Positions 13,851-21,529 of a DNA stretch of 37,420 nucleotides are shown here, piece after piece; position 1 is the stretch's first letter; the number at the start of each line of letters is the position of its first letter. A program made the translations under genes and the position numbers. The notes beneath the pieces were generated by a model. It saw nothing but the letters and a program-made list of their open reading frames with translations. It did not search any database and had not been told where the DNA came from. Source of the DNA: Gemmatimonadota bacterium (GTDB taxonomy: Bacteria; JBHIER01; G020348925); contig CP070758.1 in NCBI GenBank assembly GCA_020348925.1, positions 4,001,038-4,038,457 of the forward strand, given 5' to 3'.

Positions 13851-16394
13851 ATGATGAAACGAGACCTTCGATATTATTTTCTGTTTGGGGTCCTGGCGAT
13901 TGTGCCATTGGTTTTTTCGCAGTGTGGAAACCAGGACAAAAACCAGAAGATCAAATTGGACAGCGCTGTCATGCGCCAGACCGAAAAACCGTCCGGGTTG
14001 GTTACCACATTGCAGGTGCAGCCGGAGGAGATACGATCCATTGCCGTCTTTCACTTCGAGAATGTGATCGGTGATGCAGAGCTTGATTGGATGCGTCGCG
14101 GGTTGCCCCAGATGCTTATTACCGATCTCTCTCAGTCTCGATATGTGGATATCGTAACCGAGCAGGATCTTGCCCCGATTAAGGAAAAGTTGGGAATCGA
14201 TGAAGGGGGAATAGTGGATGCCTCCACAGCTGTTTCCATAGCCAAGGAAGCTCGAGTGGAAACGGCGTTGGTGGGAAGTTATATCCGTATCGGCAATACC
14301 ATTCGGATCGACTGTCGTCTGTATGATGTACAGACGGGCAAGTTGCTGAAGGCGGATCGTGTCGAGGGGGAGGGCCTTGAGCAGGTCTTCACTTTGGTGG
14401 ACGATTTAACTCGACAGGTCAGAGACGGCCTGAAGTTGACCCTGAAGGGAGTGGTGGAGTTTGACAGAGGCCTGGCCGACGTCTCGACAAACTCCATCGA
14501 AGCCTATCGCTTTTTTGCCGAAGGCTTGGCAGAGTTCGAGAAACTGTTTTATCAGAGAGCTGCCAACAATTTCGAGAGAGCTGTGGCCATCGATACAACG
14601 TTTGCCACGGCGTATCTCCATTTGGCCCGTGCCTATATCAATCTTGCCCGGGCTGATGAAGCGCGACAGGTTATGACCAGGGCTGTCGTTTTTTCGGACC
14701 ATGTCACGGAACGAGAGCGACTGAATATCATGGCCCTCAACGCCAATTTAAAGGGCGATTATGTCGAGCGGCTGGGAATTTACGAAAAGATGGCAAAACT
14801 CTTCCCCAACGATAAAGAGACCCATTATAATTTAGCAAACATATACGATGATCTGGGCAGGTTCGATGAAGCCATTAATCACTATGAGGCAGCTTTAGAG
14901 ATAGACGCAGGCTACAAGCTCGTGTACAACCAACTGGGGTATCTTTACTCAGCCATAGGAATGCATGAAAAAGCGGTGGAGAGCCTCAAGCAATATATTG
15001 AATTAGCTCCTGATGAGCCGAACCCTCATGACAGTATCGGTGAGATTTATCAGCGTGCCGGTCGCCTGGATGAAGCTATTGATGAATATAAGGAGGCAAT
15101 ACGACTGGGAGCCGATCTTCACTATCCGTGGATACATATGGGTCTTGCCTATCAGGAAAAAGGGGAGTTTGGAGAAGCACAGCGCTGTTTCCAGCGTTAT
15201 ATCGAGTTGGCTCCCAGTGAGGCCATTCGATCGGGCGGATACGAATTGATAGGGGAAACGTATTGGGCCAACGACGATGACGAAGAAGCGTTGGCGGCAT
15301 ATGTCGAAGCGCTCAGGGTGTATCCGGATGACTTCGGGGTTATTTCTGAGATTAGAGAGTTGTACATGGATCGAGGTGACACGATTGAAGCCCAGCGTTT
15401 CCTTGATGAATGGTTTCAAAACACCGGTGAGAGACTCTTACGGGAGGACAGTTTTACTGATCTTGTTCACTTTGTGGCCACATGCGTGTACAATGATCTT
15501 TACATTGATAGGCTCGAGCCCTATATCGAGAAAGCGTGGCAGCTCTCGGAGAATGATCGTAACAGGGCAACGTGCACTTCATTGAGGGCGCTTATCGATG
15601 CGAAACAGGGAAATATCGATTCGGCCATGGCTCGTTGGGAATCAAATCTCGCTCTCCCATCGATAGAGAACAAGCTTGGAATCAGTTTTTACGATGCCAA
15701 AATAGGCTCCCAGGTCCTGGCACAAAGATCGGATGAGCCCGAAGTCGTGATAGCTCTTTTTGAGAAATTTCTTAAAAAAGCGAAAGAATTAGGAAATCCA
15801 AGCTTTGAAGCGAGTGCGCAATATTTTCTTCTTGAATTCTACCAGAAGATTGGTGATGAGGATGCTCTTGAACGGGCGTTGGTTTCCACTGGGACGCCCC
15901 GGGAGTCCGATTGGTGGATCATCGGGCCTTTTGAGAATAAGGGCGGATTCCATCGCCAGTTTTTACCTGAGCGGGAGACGAATCTGACGAAATTACACAA
16001 CGGAAAAAACGGAAAGGTTCACTGGAGACAGGCGCAGGACGGCCTCTTCGATGGTTACATCGACCTCAAGGAGATATATGATCCTGACACCTGGGTTGTA
16101 GCCTATGGGCTTCTTTCCTTTGATTCCCCGATTGTTCGGCAAGCACAGCTTCGGATCGGGACGGACGATGGGGTGAGGGTCTGGCTCAATGATGAGGAAG
16201 TCTGGACGAGAAATATGCGCCGGGGAGCTAAGGCTGACGGCGATATTATTTCTGTGGCGTTGCAGGAGGGTACGAATACGGTCCTCATCAAGGTTTGTCA
16301 GACCATCTCGGAGTGGGGTTTCTTTTTCCGCATCACCGATCCCGAGGGTCATTCCTTCGGCGACATCACGTTCCTTCCTCAGATTTCCAGTTGA
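13851..16394 (+). CDS. TPR lipoprotein with CsgG/FlgO-like domain and jelly-roll-like C-terminus, paralog 3
   Basis: The third copy, 847 residues, has the same plan: signal segment ending PLVFSQC (Cys25, Gln at -1), KNQKIKLD, CsgG/FlgO-like domain (RSIAVFHFENVIGDAELDWMRRGLPQMLITDLSQ), TPR array (FDEAINHYEAALEID, LDEAIDEYKEAIRLG, FGEAQRCFQRYIEL), helical linker, then TPRESDWWIIGPFENKGGFHRQF and LRIGTDDGVRVWLNDEEVWT. GTGAGG lies before two adjacent ATG codons (13851 and 13854); the second has better spacing. Copy 3 is separated from copies 1 and 2 by the reversed phosphofructokinase gene but retains the same upstream element. In the neighbouring proteins no dedicated partner is evident, so a role in sensing, scaffolding or export stays open. 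Confidence 0.85.
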   Translation: MMKRDLRYYFLFGVLAIVPLVFSQCGNQDKNQKIKLDSAVMRQTEKPSGLVTTLQVQPEEIRSIAVFHFENVIGDAELDWMRRGLPQMLITDLSQSRYVDIVTEQDLAPIKEKLGIDEGGIVDASTAVSIAKEARVETALVGSYIRIGNTIRIDCRLYDVQTGKLLKADRVEGEGLEQVFTLVDDLTRQVRDGLKLTLKGVVEFDRGLADVSTNSIEAYRFFAEGLAEFEKLFYQRAANNFERAVAIDTTFATAYLHLARAYINLARADEARQVMTRAVVFSDHVTERERLNIMALNANLKGDYVERLGIYEKMAKLFPNDKETHYNLANIYDDLGRFDEAINHYEAALEIDAGYKLVYNQLGYLYSAIGMHEKAVESLKQYIELAPDEPNPHDSIGEIYQRAGRLDEAIDEYKEAIRLGADLHYPWIHMGLAYQEKGEFGEAQRCFQRYIELAPSEAIRSGGYELIGETYWANDDDEEALAAYVEALRVYPDDFGVISEIRELYMDRGDTIEAQRFLDEWFQNTGERLLREDSFTDLVHFVATCVYNDLYIDRLEPYIEKAWQLSENDRNRATCTSLRALIDAKQGNIDSAMARWESNLALPSIENKLGISFYDAKIGSQVLAQRSDEPEVVIALFEKFLKKAKELGNPSFEASAQYFLLEFYQKIGDEDALERALVSTGTPRESDWWIIGPFENKGGFHRQFLPERETNLTKLHNGKNGKVHWRQAQDGLFDGYIDLKEIYDPDTWVVAYGLLSFDSPIVRQAQLRIGTDDGVRVWLNDEEVWTRNMRRGAKADGDIISVALQEGTNTVLIKVCQTISEWGFFFRITDPEGHSFGDITFLPQISS

Positions 16395-16501
16395 TAAACC
16401 TCTCAGTACTTTTCTCGATCGTTTATCCCGGTGCAGTGAAACCGGCGAAGAGCCAAGAAATCCAGCTTTTATTATTCGTTCAACGAGAGATTTGTTTTTC
16501 C

Positions 16502-16530
16502 TTGACAAAGTGCATTCATCGCCGTATATT
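16502..16530 (+). promoter_or_regulatory. sigma70 promoter of the rubrerythrin-like gene
   Basis: TTGACA (16502-16507), 17-nt spacer, TATATT (16525-16530): near-consensus. Start near 16537, leader about 60 nt with AAGGAGG before the GTG start. Confidence 0.75.
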
Positions 16531-16595
16531 GCCAACTCTTTGTTAGGCTGCAAAATAGGTTATCTGTCAAGGACGTTCTTATCAAGGAGGCTAAA

Positions 16596-17114
16596 GTGAG
16601 TGAATTGAGTCCTGCTGCTGTAGACGCGATAAAAATGGCCATTCAGTTGGAAAAAGACGGCCGTACTTTTTTCGAAGAAGCGGCTCAGAAGACCGAGAAC
16701 CAGCTCGGCAAGAAAATGTTTGAGAGGCTCGCCCAGGATGAGATAGACCATCTGAGGACGTTTCAAAAGATCTTCGATACTGTCACCGAAGGCGGCGATT
16801 GGGGGGAGCTGGCCCAAAAGGCGCCCAGGATTGGGAAAGTCCCCGTTTTCGAGAAGAAAGGGGAAGAGAAGAAAGATGTCAATCCCAGCGAGCTGGATGC
16901 CTTACGAAAAGCGATGAACATCGAGAAGGATGCCATAGAGTTCTTCCAAAAGGCAACGGACGGAACGGAGGATTCACTGGCGAAGAAGATCTTCAAGACG
17001 ATCCAGCAGGAGGAGGAGTATCACTACGATTTGCTTCAAGCCCAGTACGATTCCCTGTCCCACTCCGGAATGTGGTACGACATCGGCGAATTCCAGATGG
17101 ATGGGATGTATTAG
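16596..17114 (+). CDS. ferritin-like / rubrerythrin family diiron protein
   Basis: The 172-residue, nearly all-helical protein has the four-helix diiron pattern of the rubrerythrin branch of ferritins. There are two helix pairs with metal-binding Glu in QLEKDGRTFFEE and Glu/His in AQDEIDHLRTF, then Glu in NIEKDAIEFF and Glu/His in QQEEEYHYDLL. It lacks the C-terminal rubredoxin CxxC domain of true rubrerythrin, so it is a ferritin-like domain protein. Such proteins are linked to peroxide and iron handling in anaerobes and microaerophiles; the reaction here is inferred. It starts at GTG 16596, with AAGGAGG at the right distance. Its own near-consensus promoter and strong terminator (17172-17202) make it monocistronic. 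Confidence 0.88.
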   Translation: MSELSPAAVDAIKMAIQLEKDGRTFFEEAAQKTENQLGKKMFERLAQDEIDHLRTFQKIFDTVTEGGDWGELAQKAPRIGKVPVFEKKGEEKKDVNPSELDALRKAMNIEKDAIEFFQKATDGTEDSLAKKIFKTIQQEEEYHYDLLQAQYDSLSHSGMWYDIGEFQMDGMY

Positions 17115-17171
17115 GAAGCTTTCTTCAAACGGGACAAAGAGAACTTTTTCCATAGGTATAAATCGAAACAG

Positions 17172-17202
17172 AAGCGGTCGTTTCAGAAACGGCCGCTTTT
17201 TT
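17172..17202 (+). terminator. strong intrinsic terminator of the ferritin-like gene
   Basis: AAGCGGTCGTTT (17172-17183) pairs with AAACGGCCGCTT (17187-17198) with one wobble, 3-nt loop, then a T-run to 17202. Confidence 0.9.
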
Positions 17203-17275
17203 GTATCACTTCTTGGAGAAAGAACTGCTGAAGATAGAAATGTGGTGGTTAGAGTAAGCGAGCTGCGGGCCAAGG

Positions 17276-17728
17276 TTATTTTGGCAGTTTACCAAGGAGC
17301 TTCCATACCCAGCGTTGGGTCCTGTGTAAAAATCCAACCGGCTCAGCAAACATTAAAATGCACTCTCCACGGACAACGCTGATGCCGTTTTCATTACAGA
17401 ATTGGATGGCTTCTTCCGATTCTGCCCCTTGTTGCATCCACACTTTGTTGATGCCTGCAAGGGCTACATCCTGGACGACTTTTTCGGTCTCCTGGGGTGG
17501 CACGACTATTATAACTCCCCCAACCTCTTCGGGTAACATATTGAGATTGGGATAACATGGTTCGCCTTCGATGGTCTCGACTTCAGGATGTACCCGGAAT
17601 ATGCGATAGTCTTTTCCCTTGAGATCCCTATAGATGGCATTGCCAAATTTCTTTCCGGTTCGAGAGACACCAACTATGGCCAGTGTCTTGAGGGCCAAGA
17701 ATTCATCGACCGATGCCTTTGTCGTCAT
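17276..17728 (-). CDS. CoA-binding domain protein (YccU-like)
   Basis: The 150-residue protein is a single Rossmann domain of the CoA_binding_2 type. It has LKTLAIVGVSRTGKKFGNAIYRDLKGKDYRIFRVHPEVETIEGEPCYPNL at the N-terminus, then GGVIIVVPPQETEKVV and KVWMQQGAESEEAIQFCNENGISVVRGECILMF. This is the full normal length of the family, which is homologous to the CoA-binding part of succinyl-CoA synthetase but has no catalytic half; its role is usually unassigned. It lies 34 nt downstream of the FAD oxidoreductase gene on the same strand and likely shares that promoter. AAGGAAAAT precedes the ATG. Functional link to the oxidoreductase is only suggested by the operon. Confidence 0.9.
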   Translation of the reverse strand: MTTKASVDEFLALKTLAIVGVSRTGKKFGNAIYRDLKGKDYRIFRVHPEVETIEGEPCYPNLNMLPEEVGGVIIVVPPQETEKVVQDVALAGINKVWMQQGAESEEAIQFCNENGISVVRGECILMFAEPVGFLHRTQRWVWKLLGKLPK

Positions 17729-17762
17729 TCTATTTTCCTTTTTTTATCACCGAATTTCGTGG

Positions 17763-19394
17763 TTACCAATTCTGCATAATCTCTCTGAAGCATTCCGGGC
17801 CACTCATGAGAACACCGCCGTAACCATGGCCGGGCCGGGTCCAGGCGCCTGCGAGATAGAGATTTTGTATTGGCGTTGAATGCGCCAGTCTGTTTGGGCC
17901 TGAATTATCCAGAGTTTGATCCCACCCGTAGATCGCGCCGCGGTAATTGCCGGTGTAACGAAGGTTCGTCAGAGGCGAACCGATCTCTTTCACTTCGATT
18001 GCATCCGAAAGACCCGGCAGGAGTGTCTCCTCCGCTCTTTTTATTAGAATATCAGCCATCCTCTCTTTCTCAGCTCGATAGGCTTTTTTCTTATTGGCGA
18101 AGTAGTCGGCTTCATACATCTTCCAGTAGTCGTACCCTTGAAGTGCTATAATGTTGATAATATTCTTACCCTCAGGTGAGTAGCCGTCATAGATATTATC
18201 ATAGAGCGTAACGAGAAAGTCGCAATGTTCAATATCAGCTTTGAGGGCTGAGTTGTAACTGGAATCAAAATCATATCCTGGGTAGTAGAAAATCTCGGTG
18301 TCGTTCCTATTGAGATTACCGATCAAATCTTTCTTCAACCCCAGAAAAACCTGGAAACACGAGAGGCTCACGCTGAAAGTATCCATTCGCTGTAAGTAGT
18401 CTTTTAAGAGCTCATCTTCGTTCATCATGGAATGAAATGTATCGTAGGCATTGGCATTTGAGACGATTACTTTCCCATAGTATTCTTTCCCATTTTCGGT
18501 TTTCACTCCGTAAGCAGCATGATCCCTCACCAAGATTTTTTTCACTTCAGTCTTTAGCATGACCTTACCGCCGCGGTCTTGTATGAACCTCACGAAAGCA
18601 TCACTGATCCTCTGGGATTTACCTTTGACATAAAATCCACCACCACTGAGATACCCGTAGTAGGGGAGGGCATAGTACAGGGTAGCCAGTTTTGAAGGTG
18701 GGAGCCCATAGTAGGGCCACTGAGCTGAAACAATGGCTTTCAATTTGGGACTCTTGATCCGAGCATCAACGATTTCACCCCATGTTTTTTCGAAGCTTTT
18801 GAACAAATACGGAAAATCAACCGGAAAACTGCTCATGTCGACCTGACCGCCGGCGGCCGTATACTTGCCTATGTCTTCGGTCAAACCTTCCATATCATCG
18901 AAGATCCCTTCAATGGCCTCCCTTTCCTCCGGGAAGAGGCTTTTCAATGTTTCAATATAGGCCGGGATGTTTTGCTGTGGTATGCGGAGGTCATGGTCGG
19001 GAAATACCGCCCTGTAGAGATCAGGATGAGGAACGAACTCAGCATCTGTAATTTCGGGAAAACCGGGTATGAGATTATATAATCCGTCTCGATCGTCAAC
19101 GGATGTGGAATGCAATGAGACATCAAATACAAAATCTTTGCGTTTAAACGTCGTCGCATATCCACCCGGAATATAGTGTTTTTCCAGAACCAGTGGCTTA
19201 AAGCCCTGACGGGCGAAGGCTGCGGCGCAGCTCAATCCACCCAGTCCTGAACCGATAATAATCGCATCATACCGATCATCATCCTGATTCGCGCCTGATC
19301 CCCTGGGAAGCGCGCTCCAATCCAGCGCCACCATGGAAATCCCGCCGAGCAAAGATTTCAGAAAATCTCTTCTTTGTGTGATCATATCGAACAT
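17763..19394 (-). CDS. Tat-exported FAD-dependent oxidoreductase (phytoene desaturase / retinol saturase-like)
   Basis: The 543-residue protein starts with a twin-arginine signal, TQRRDFLKSLLGGISMVAL (Arg8-Arg9). The FAD-binding fold begins at residue 42: YDAIIIGSGLGGLSCAAAFARQG with GSGLGG at 48-53. VLEKHYIPGGYATTFKRKDFVFD follows and is typical of the CrtI/RetSat branch (NAD(P)/FAD oxidoreductases acting on polyenes or retinol-like substrates). The C-terminus has the second FAD motif NLYLAGAWTRPGHGYGGVLMSGPE. Export by Tat would fold the FAD protein in the cytoplasm first and place it in the periplasm. GGAGG stands 7 nt before the ATG at 19394. Its promoter (19439-19467) overlaps a palindromic operator (19423-19441), so it is probably repressor-controlled. 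The substrate is unknown. Confidence 0.88.
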   Translation of the reverse strand: MFDMITQRRDFLKSLLGGISMVALDWSALPRGSGANQDDDRYDAIIIGSGLGGLSCAAAFARQGFKPLVLEKHYIPGGYATTFKRKDFVFDVSLHSTSVDDRDGLYNLIPGFPEITDAEFVPHPDLYRAVFPDHDLRIPQQNIPAYIETLKSLFPEEREAIEGIFDDMEGLTEDIGKYTAAGGQVDMSSFPVDFPYLFKSFEKTWGEIVDARIKSPKLKAIVSAQWPYYGLPPSKLATLYYALPYYGYLSGGGFYVKGKSQRISDAFVRFIQDRGGKVMLKTEVKKILVRDHAAYGVKTENGKEYYGKVIVSNANAYDTFHSMMNEDELLKDYLQRMDTFSVSLSCFQVFLGLKKDLIGNLNRNDTEIFYYPGYDFDSSYNSALKADIEHCDFLVTLYDNIYDGYSPEGKNIINIIALQGYDYWKMYEADYFANKKKAYRAEKERMADILIKRAEETLLPGLSDAIEVKEIGSPLTNLRYTGNYRGAIYGWDQTLDNSGPNRLAHSTPIQNLYLAGAWTRPGHGYGGVLMSGPECFREIMQNW

Positions 19395-19422
19395 CGCGTT
19401 CCCTCCTTGAAAAAGAATTGGC

Positions 19423-19441
19423 CTTAGAACTATGTTCTAAG
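19423..19441 (-). promoter_or_regulatory. palindromic operator at the oxidoreductase promoter
   Basis: CTTAGAAC (19423-19430), TAT, GTTCTAAG (19434-19441) form a perfect 8-bp inverted repeat with 3-nt centre. It overlaps the -10 box and covers the predicted start, the usual position for a TetR- or MarR-type repressor. No regulator gene is in the window. Confidence 0.6.
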
Positions 19442-19467
19442 ATACAAACCGCTCCCTGTGCTTTCAA
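19439..19467 (-). promoter_or_regulatory. sigma70-type promoter of the FAD oxidoreductase operon
   Basis: Minus strand TTGAAA (19467-19462), 17-nt spacer, TATCTT (19444-19439). The leader of about 40 nt carries GGAGG before ATG 19394. Confidence 0.55.
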
Positions 19468-19566
19468 GCGTTTTTTAGAGTGTTGTTCAGAAACTGTATG
19501 GGCGAAGATGAATCTTTGCACTCCAGATTACGTGCTCTGTGAGTTAAAAAGTGAATGATCAGTAAT

Positions 19567-19592
19567 GGAGTGAAATGATTTATCGTTTCGAT
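19567..19592. repeat. half copy of the GGAGTG dispersed palindromic repeat
   Basis: GGAGTGAAATGATTTATCG followed by TTTCGAT corresponds to the left half of the full elements at 25412-25470 and 29220-29273, with a few substitutions. Close by, GGAC-T-GTCC at about 19614-19622 is flanked by AAAAGG and CCTTTT. The stretch 19470-19864 contains no convincing gene. Confidence 0.55.
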
Positions 19593-19864
19593 TGTTTTCG
19601 TAATATAAAAAGGGGACTGTCCCACCTTTTCACAAAGCCAAAAAATAAGTTCGGTTCTCCCGTATTTCAAAGGTACCATGTGACGCACAATCATTATTCT
19701 ATTCTTGGATTGTGTTCTGCTCCTTTTTTCCATTTGCAGTCTTAGAGGTTCATTGTCCCGTAAGTTTTGGAAAGATGAGGGATTCAAAATTATTCACTGA
19801 TAGCCGACGAAGTAAGATTGAGCGTTATTAAGTAAATGAGAACTGAGATAGTCCTCCCTTATGT

Positions 19865-21235
19865 CTAAAATCCAATATGCCGAATTTCCGTCAACCGCTC
19901 GAGGAGGGAGCCTTTTTTACTGCCTTCACCGAGGGTGAGGTCGGAGACGACGACCTTTCCGATATGTTTCGTGTCCTGGACGAACCACCGTTTCTTCCTG
20001 TATGCCCAGGTGTTGTGGATGGCATAAAAACGTCCGTTGTGCTGGCCGAGATAGATCATGACGTGCCCCGGAAAACCTATGATGGTTAAACCCGGACGAG
20101 CCAAATGCAAAGATTCAAGCTTATGTTTCTTTGAAACGTCGCGATCGAATGCCGCGATAGACTGACCGGCTTTTAACTGAGAACGTGAGTTGCGGGGAAA
20201 ATCGATTCCAAAGGTGGCGAAAACGTCGAGAACATACCGAGAGCAATCCTTCGTCTCAAACATCCCACCCCATCCATAGGGTTGATGCAGACTTTTGAAG
20301 GCCTGGCGAAGGACGTTGGCTGGCGAATAGAGCACATAGCCCTCAGAGACATCTTCCGATCCATGAATGAATCCTTCTTTCATGAGTAGATTTCCGTCCG
20401 CATCTCGAAAGGGGAACTGAACAGCATAGCCTTCTTCAGTACTCCGAACCAGTGGCACCGTCGAACCCATGCCTAAACTGCCGAGGAAACGTGTCCGGGT
20501 GGAGTCGCTGTACACATGAACAATATTTCCTGTGATTACCAATTTTTCCGACGGTCTCAGGTATGCTTTGATGTCCTTCTTGCTTTCGCCAATACCGATG
20601 TCGACGGTTCTTACCCAACCGTGAGTGAAGGAAGCCTGGACAAAGGCCCATGCTCTATCGTTGCTGAAATGATACAATGCAACAGGTTCACCAATCCCCA
20701 GAGCTGAGTGTTGAAAGTAATCAAACTCATAGTCATTTTTCTTTTCCATGGCGATTTCGCTGGTAGGGAGAGACCGGATGTCTGTTCGCCGGGTGGTGAG
20801 ACCGAAAGATACATCAATTTTTTCAGGAATGGAATCCAGATCCATCCGCCGCTCTATTTCTTTATAAAAAGATTCGGGTAAAGGATAATTATTATGGCCG
20901 TAGCGTGTTCTTTTTTTGTGATGCTCGAAGTCTCCTACGATTGCCTTTCTAATGCGTCCACCGGAGACTTTGTTTCCAATGAGTAATACATCAACAAGAT
21001 AGACATTCGAGGCGATATCCCTGTTCAGACTGTCTATGTTTTCGGAAGTCAAGAGCACACTGTCGGGGTTATCGATTTTCGCCGTCCAAAATTCTGGGGT
21101 TTCCAATTCGGGCGTGACGTGGGGGAGGGGCAACCGGGCCATCTCCATCCGAGCTGAACAACTGATGAGAAAAAGGGAGATAAGATAAAGGGACAAACGG
21201 AAAGAGCGTTTCACACGTTCAGGAGTTTTACTCAT
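19865..21235 (-). CDS. NlpC/P60 family cell-wall endopeptidase lipoprotein with SH3b domains
   Basis: The 456-residue protein has a lipoprotein signal ending LFLISC (Cys26, canonical lipobox). It matches the three-part family with an N-terminal stabilising region (about 50-150), two SH3b domains (about 170-300) and a C-terminal NlpC/P60 papain-like domain (about 305-420). Catalytic Cys331 is in ETKDCSRYVLDVFATFGIDFPRNSRSQ, and His391 is in FPGHVMIYLG. Such enzymes cut the D-gamma-glutamyl to diamino acid bond in peptidoglycan peptides. The lipid anchor places it in the envelope. It stands alone on its strand, 294 bp from the heparinase-type gene upstream, and that interval holds a repeat copy. 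No strong Shine-Dalgarno precedes the ATG at 21235. Confidence 0.88.
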   Translation of the reverse strand: MSKTPERVKRSFRLSLYLISLFLISCSARMEMARLPLPHVTPELETPEFWTAKIDNPDSVLLTSENIDSLNRDIASNVYLVDVLLIGNKVSGGRIRKAIVGDFEHHKKRTRYGHNNYPLPESFYKEIERRMDLDSIPEKIDVSFGLTTRRTDIRSLPTSEIAMEKKNDYEFDYFQHSALGIGEPVALYHFSNDRAWAFVQASFTHGWVRTVDIGIGESKKDIKAYLRPSEKLVITGNIVHVYSDSTRTRFLGSLGMGSTVPLVRSTEEGYAVQFPFRDADGNLLMKEGFIHGSEDVSEGYVLYSPANVLRQAFKSLHQPYGWGGMFETKDCSRYVLDVFATFGIDFPRNSRSQLKAGQSIAAFDRDVSKKHKLESLHLARPGLTIIGFPGHVMIYLGQHNGRFYAIHNTWAYRKKRWFVQDTKHIGKVVVSDLTLGEGSKKGSLLERLTEIRHIGF

Positions 21236-21419
21236 TCTTCAGTTCTTGTATGTTGAGAATCGTGCTTGAGAAAAAAGGATTCCGATTTTATTCGATGTCG
21301 ACTTGATAACGTTCTGTGGATTCCTATCCTCGTGGACATGACATAAATTCACATGAAACTCAATCTGCATTGAATACTGGTGCGAAACGAGCTATTATTC
21401 TTACTTTTAAGGGGACACT

Positions 21420-21449
21420 GTGAAACGATGCATCGTTGCGCTCCGTAAG
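21420..21449. repeat. shortened copy of the GGAGTG dispersed palindromic repeat
   Basis: GTGAAACGATGCATCGTT followed by GCGCTCCGTAAG contains the perfect palindrome AACGATGCATCGTT. It shares the ending (CTCCGTAAG) with the full copy at 29220-29273. It lies between the NlpC/P60 gene and the heparinase-type gene. The rest of 21236-21529 shows no gene. Confidence 0.6.
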
Positions 21450-21529
21450 ATACTCTGAGGGATCAGGGGACTGGCCCTGTTTCACCGGAAATCTTGACAT
21501 CTTATTTTTCTTCTCAAATACAAGCCACA

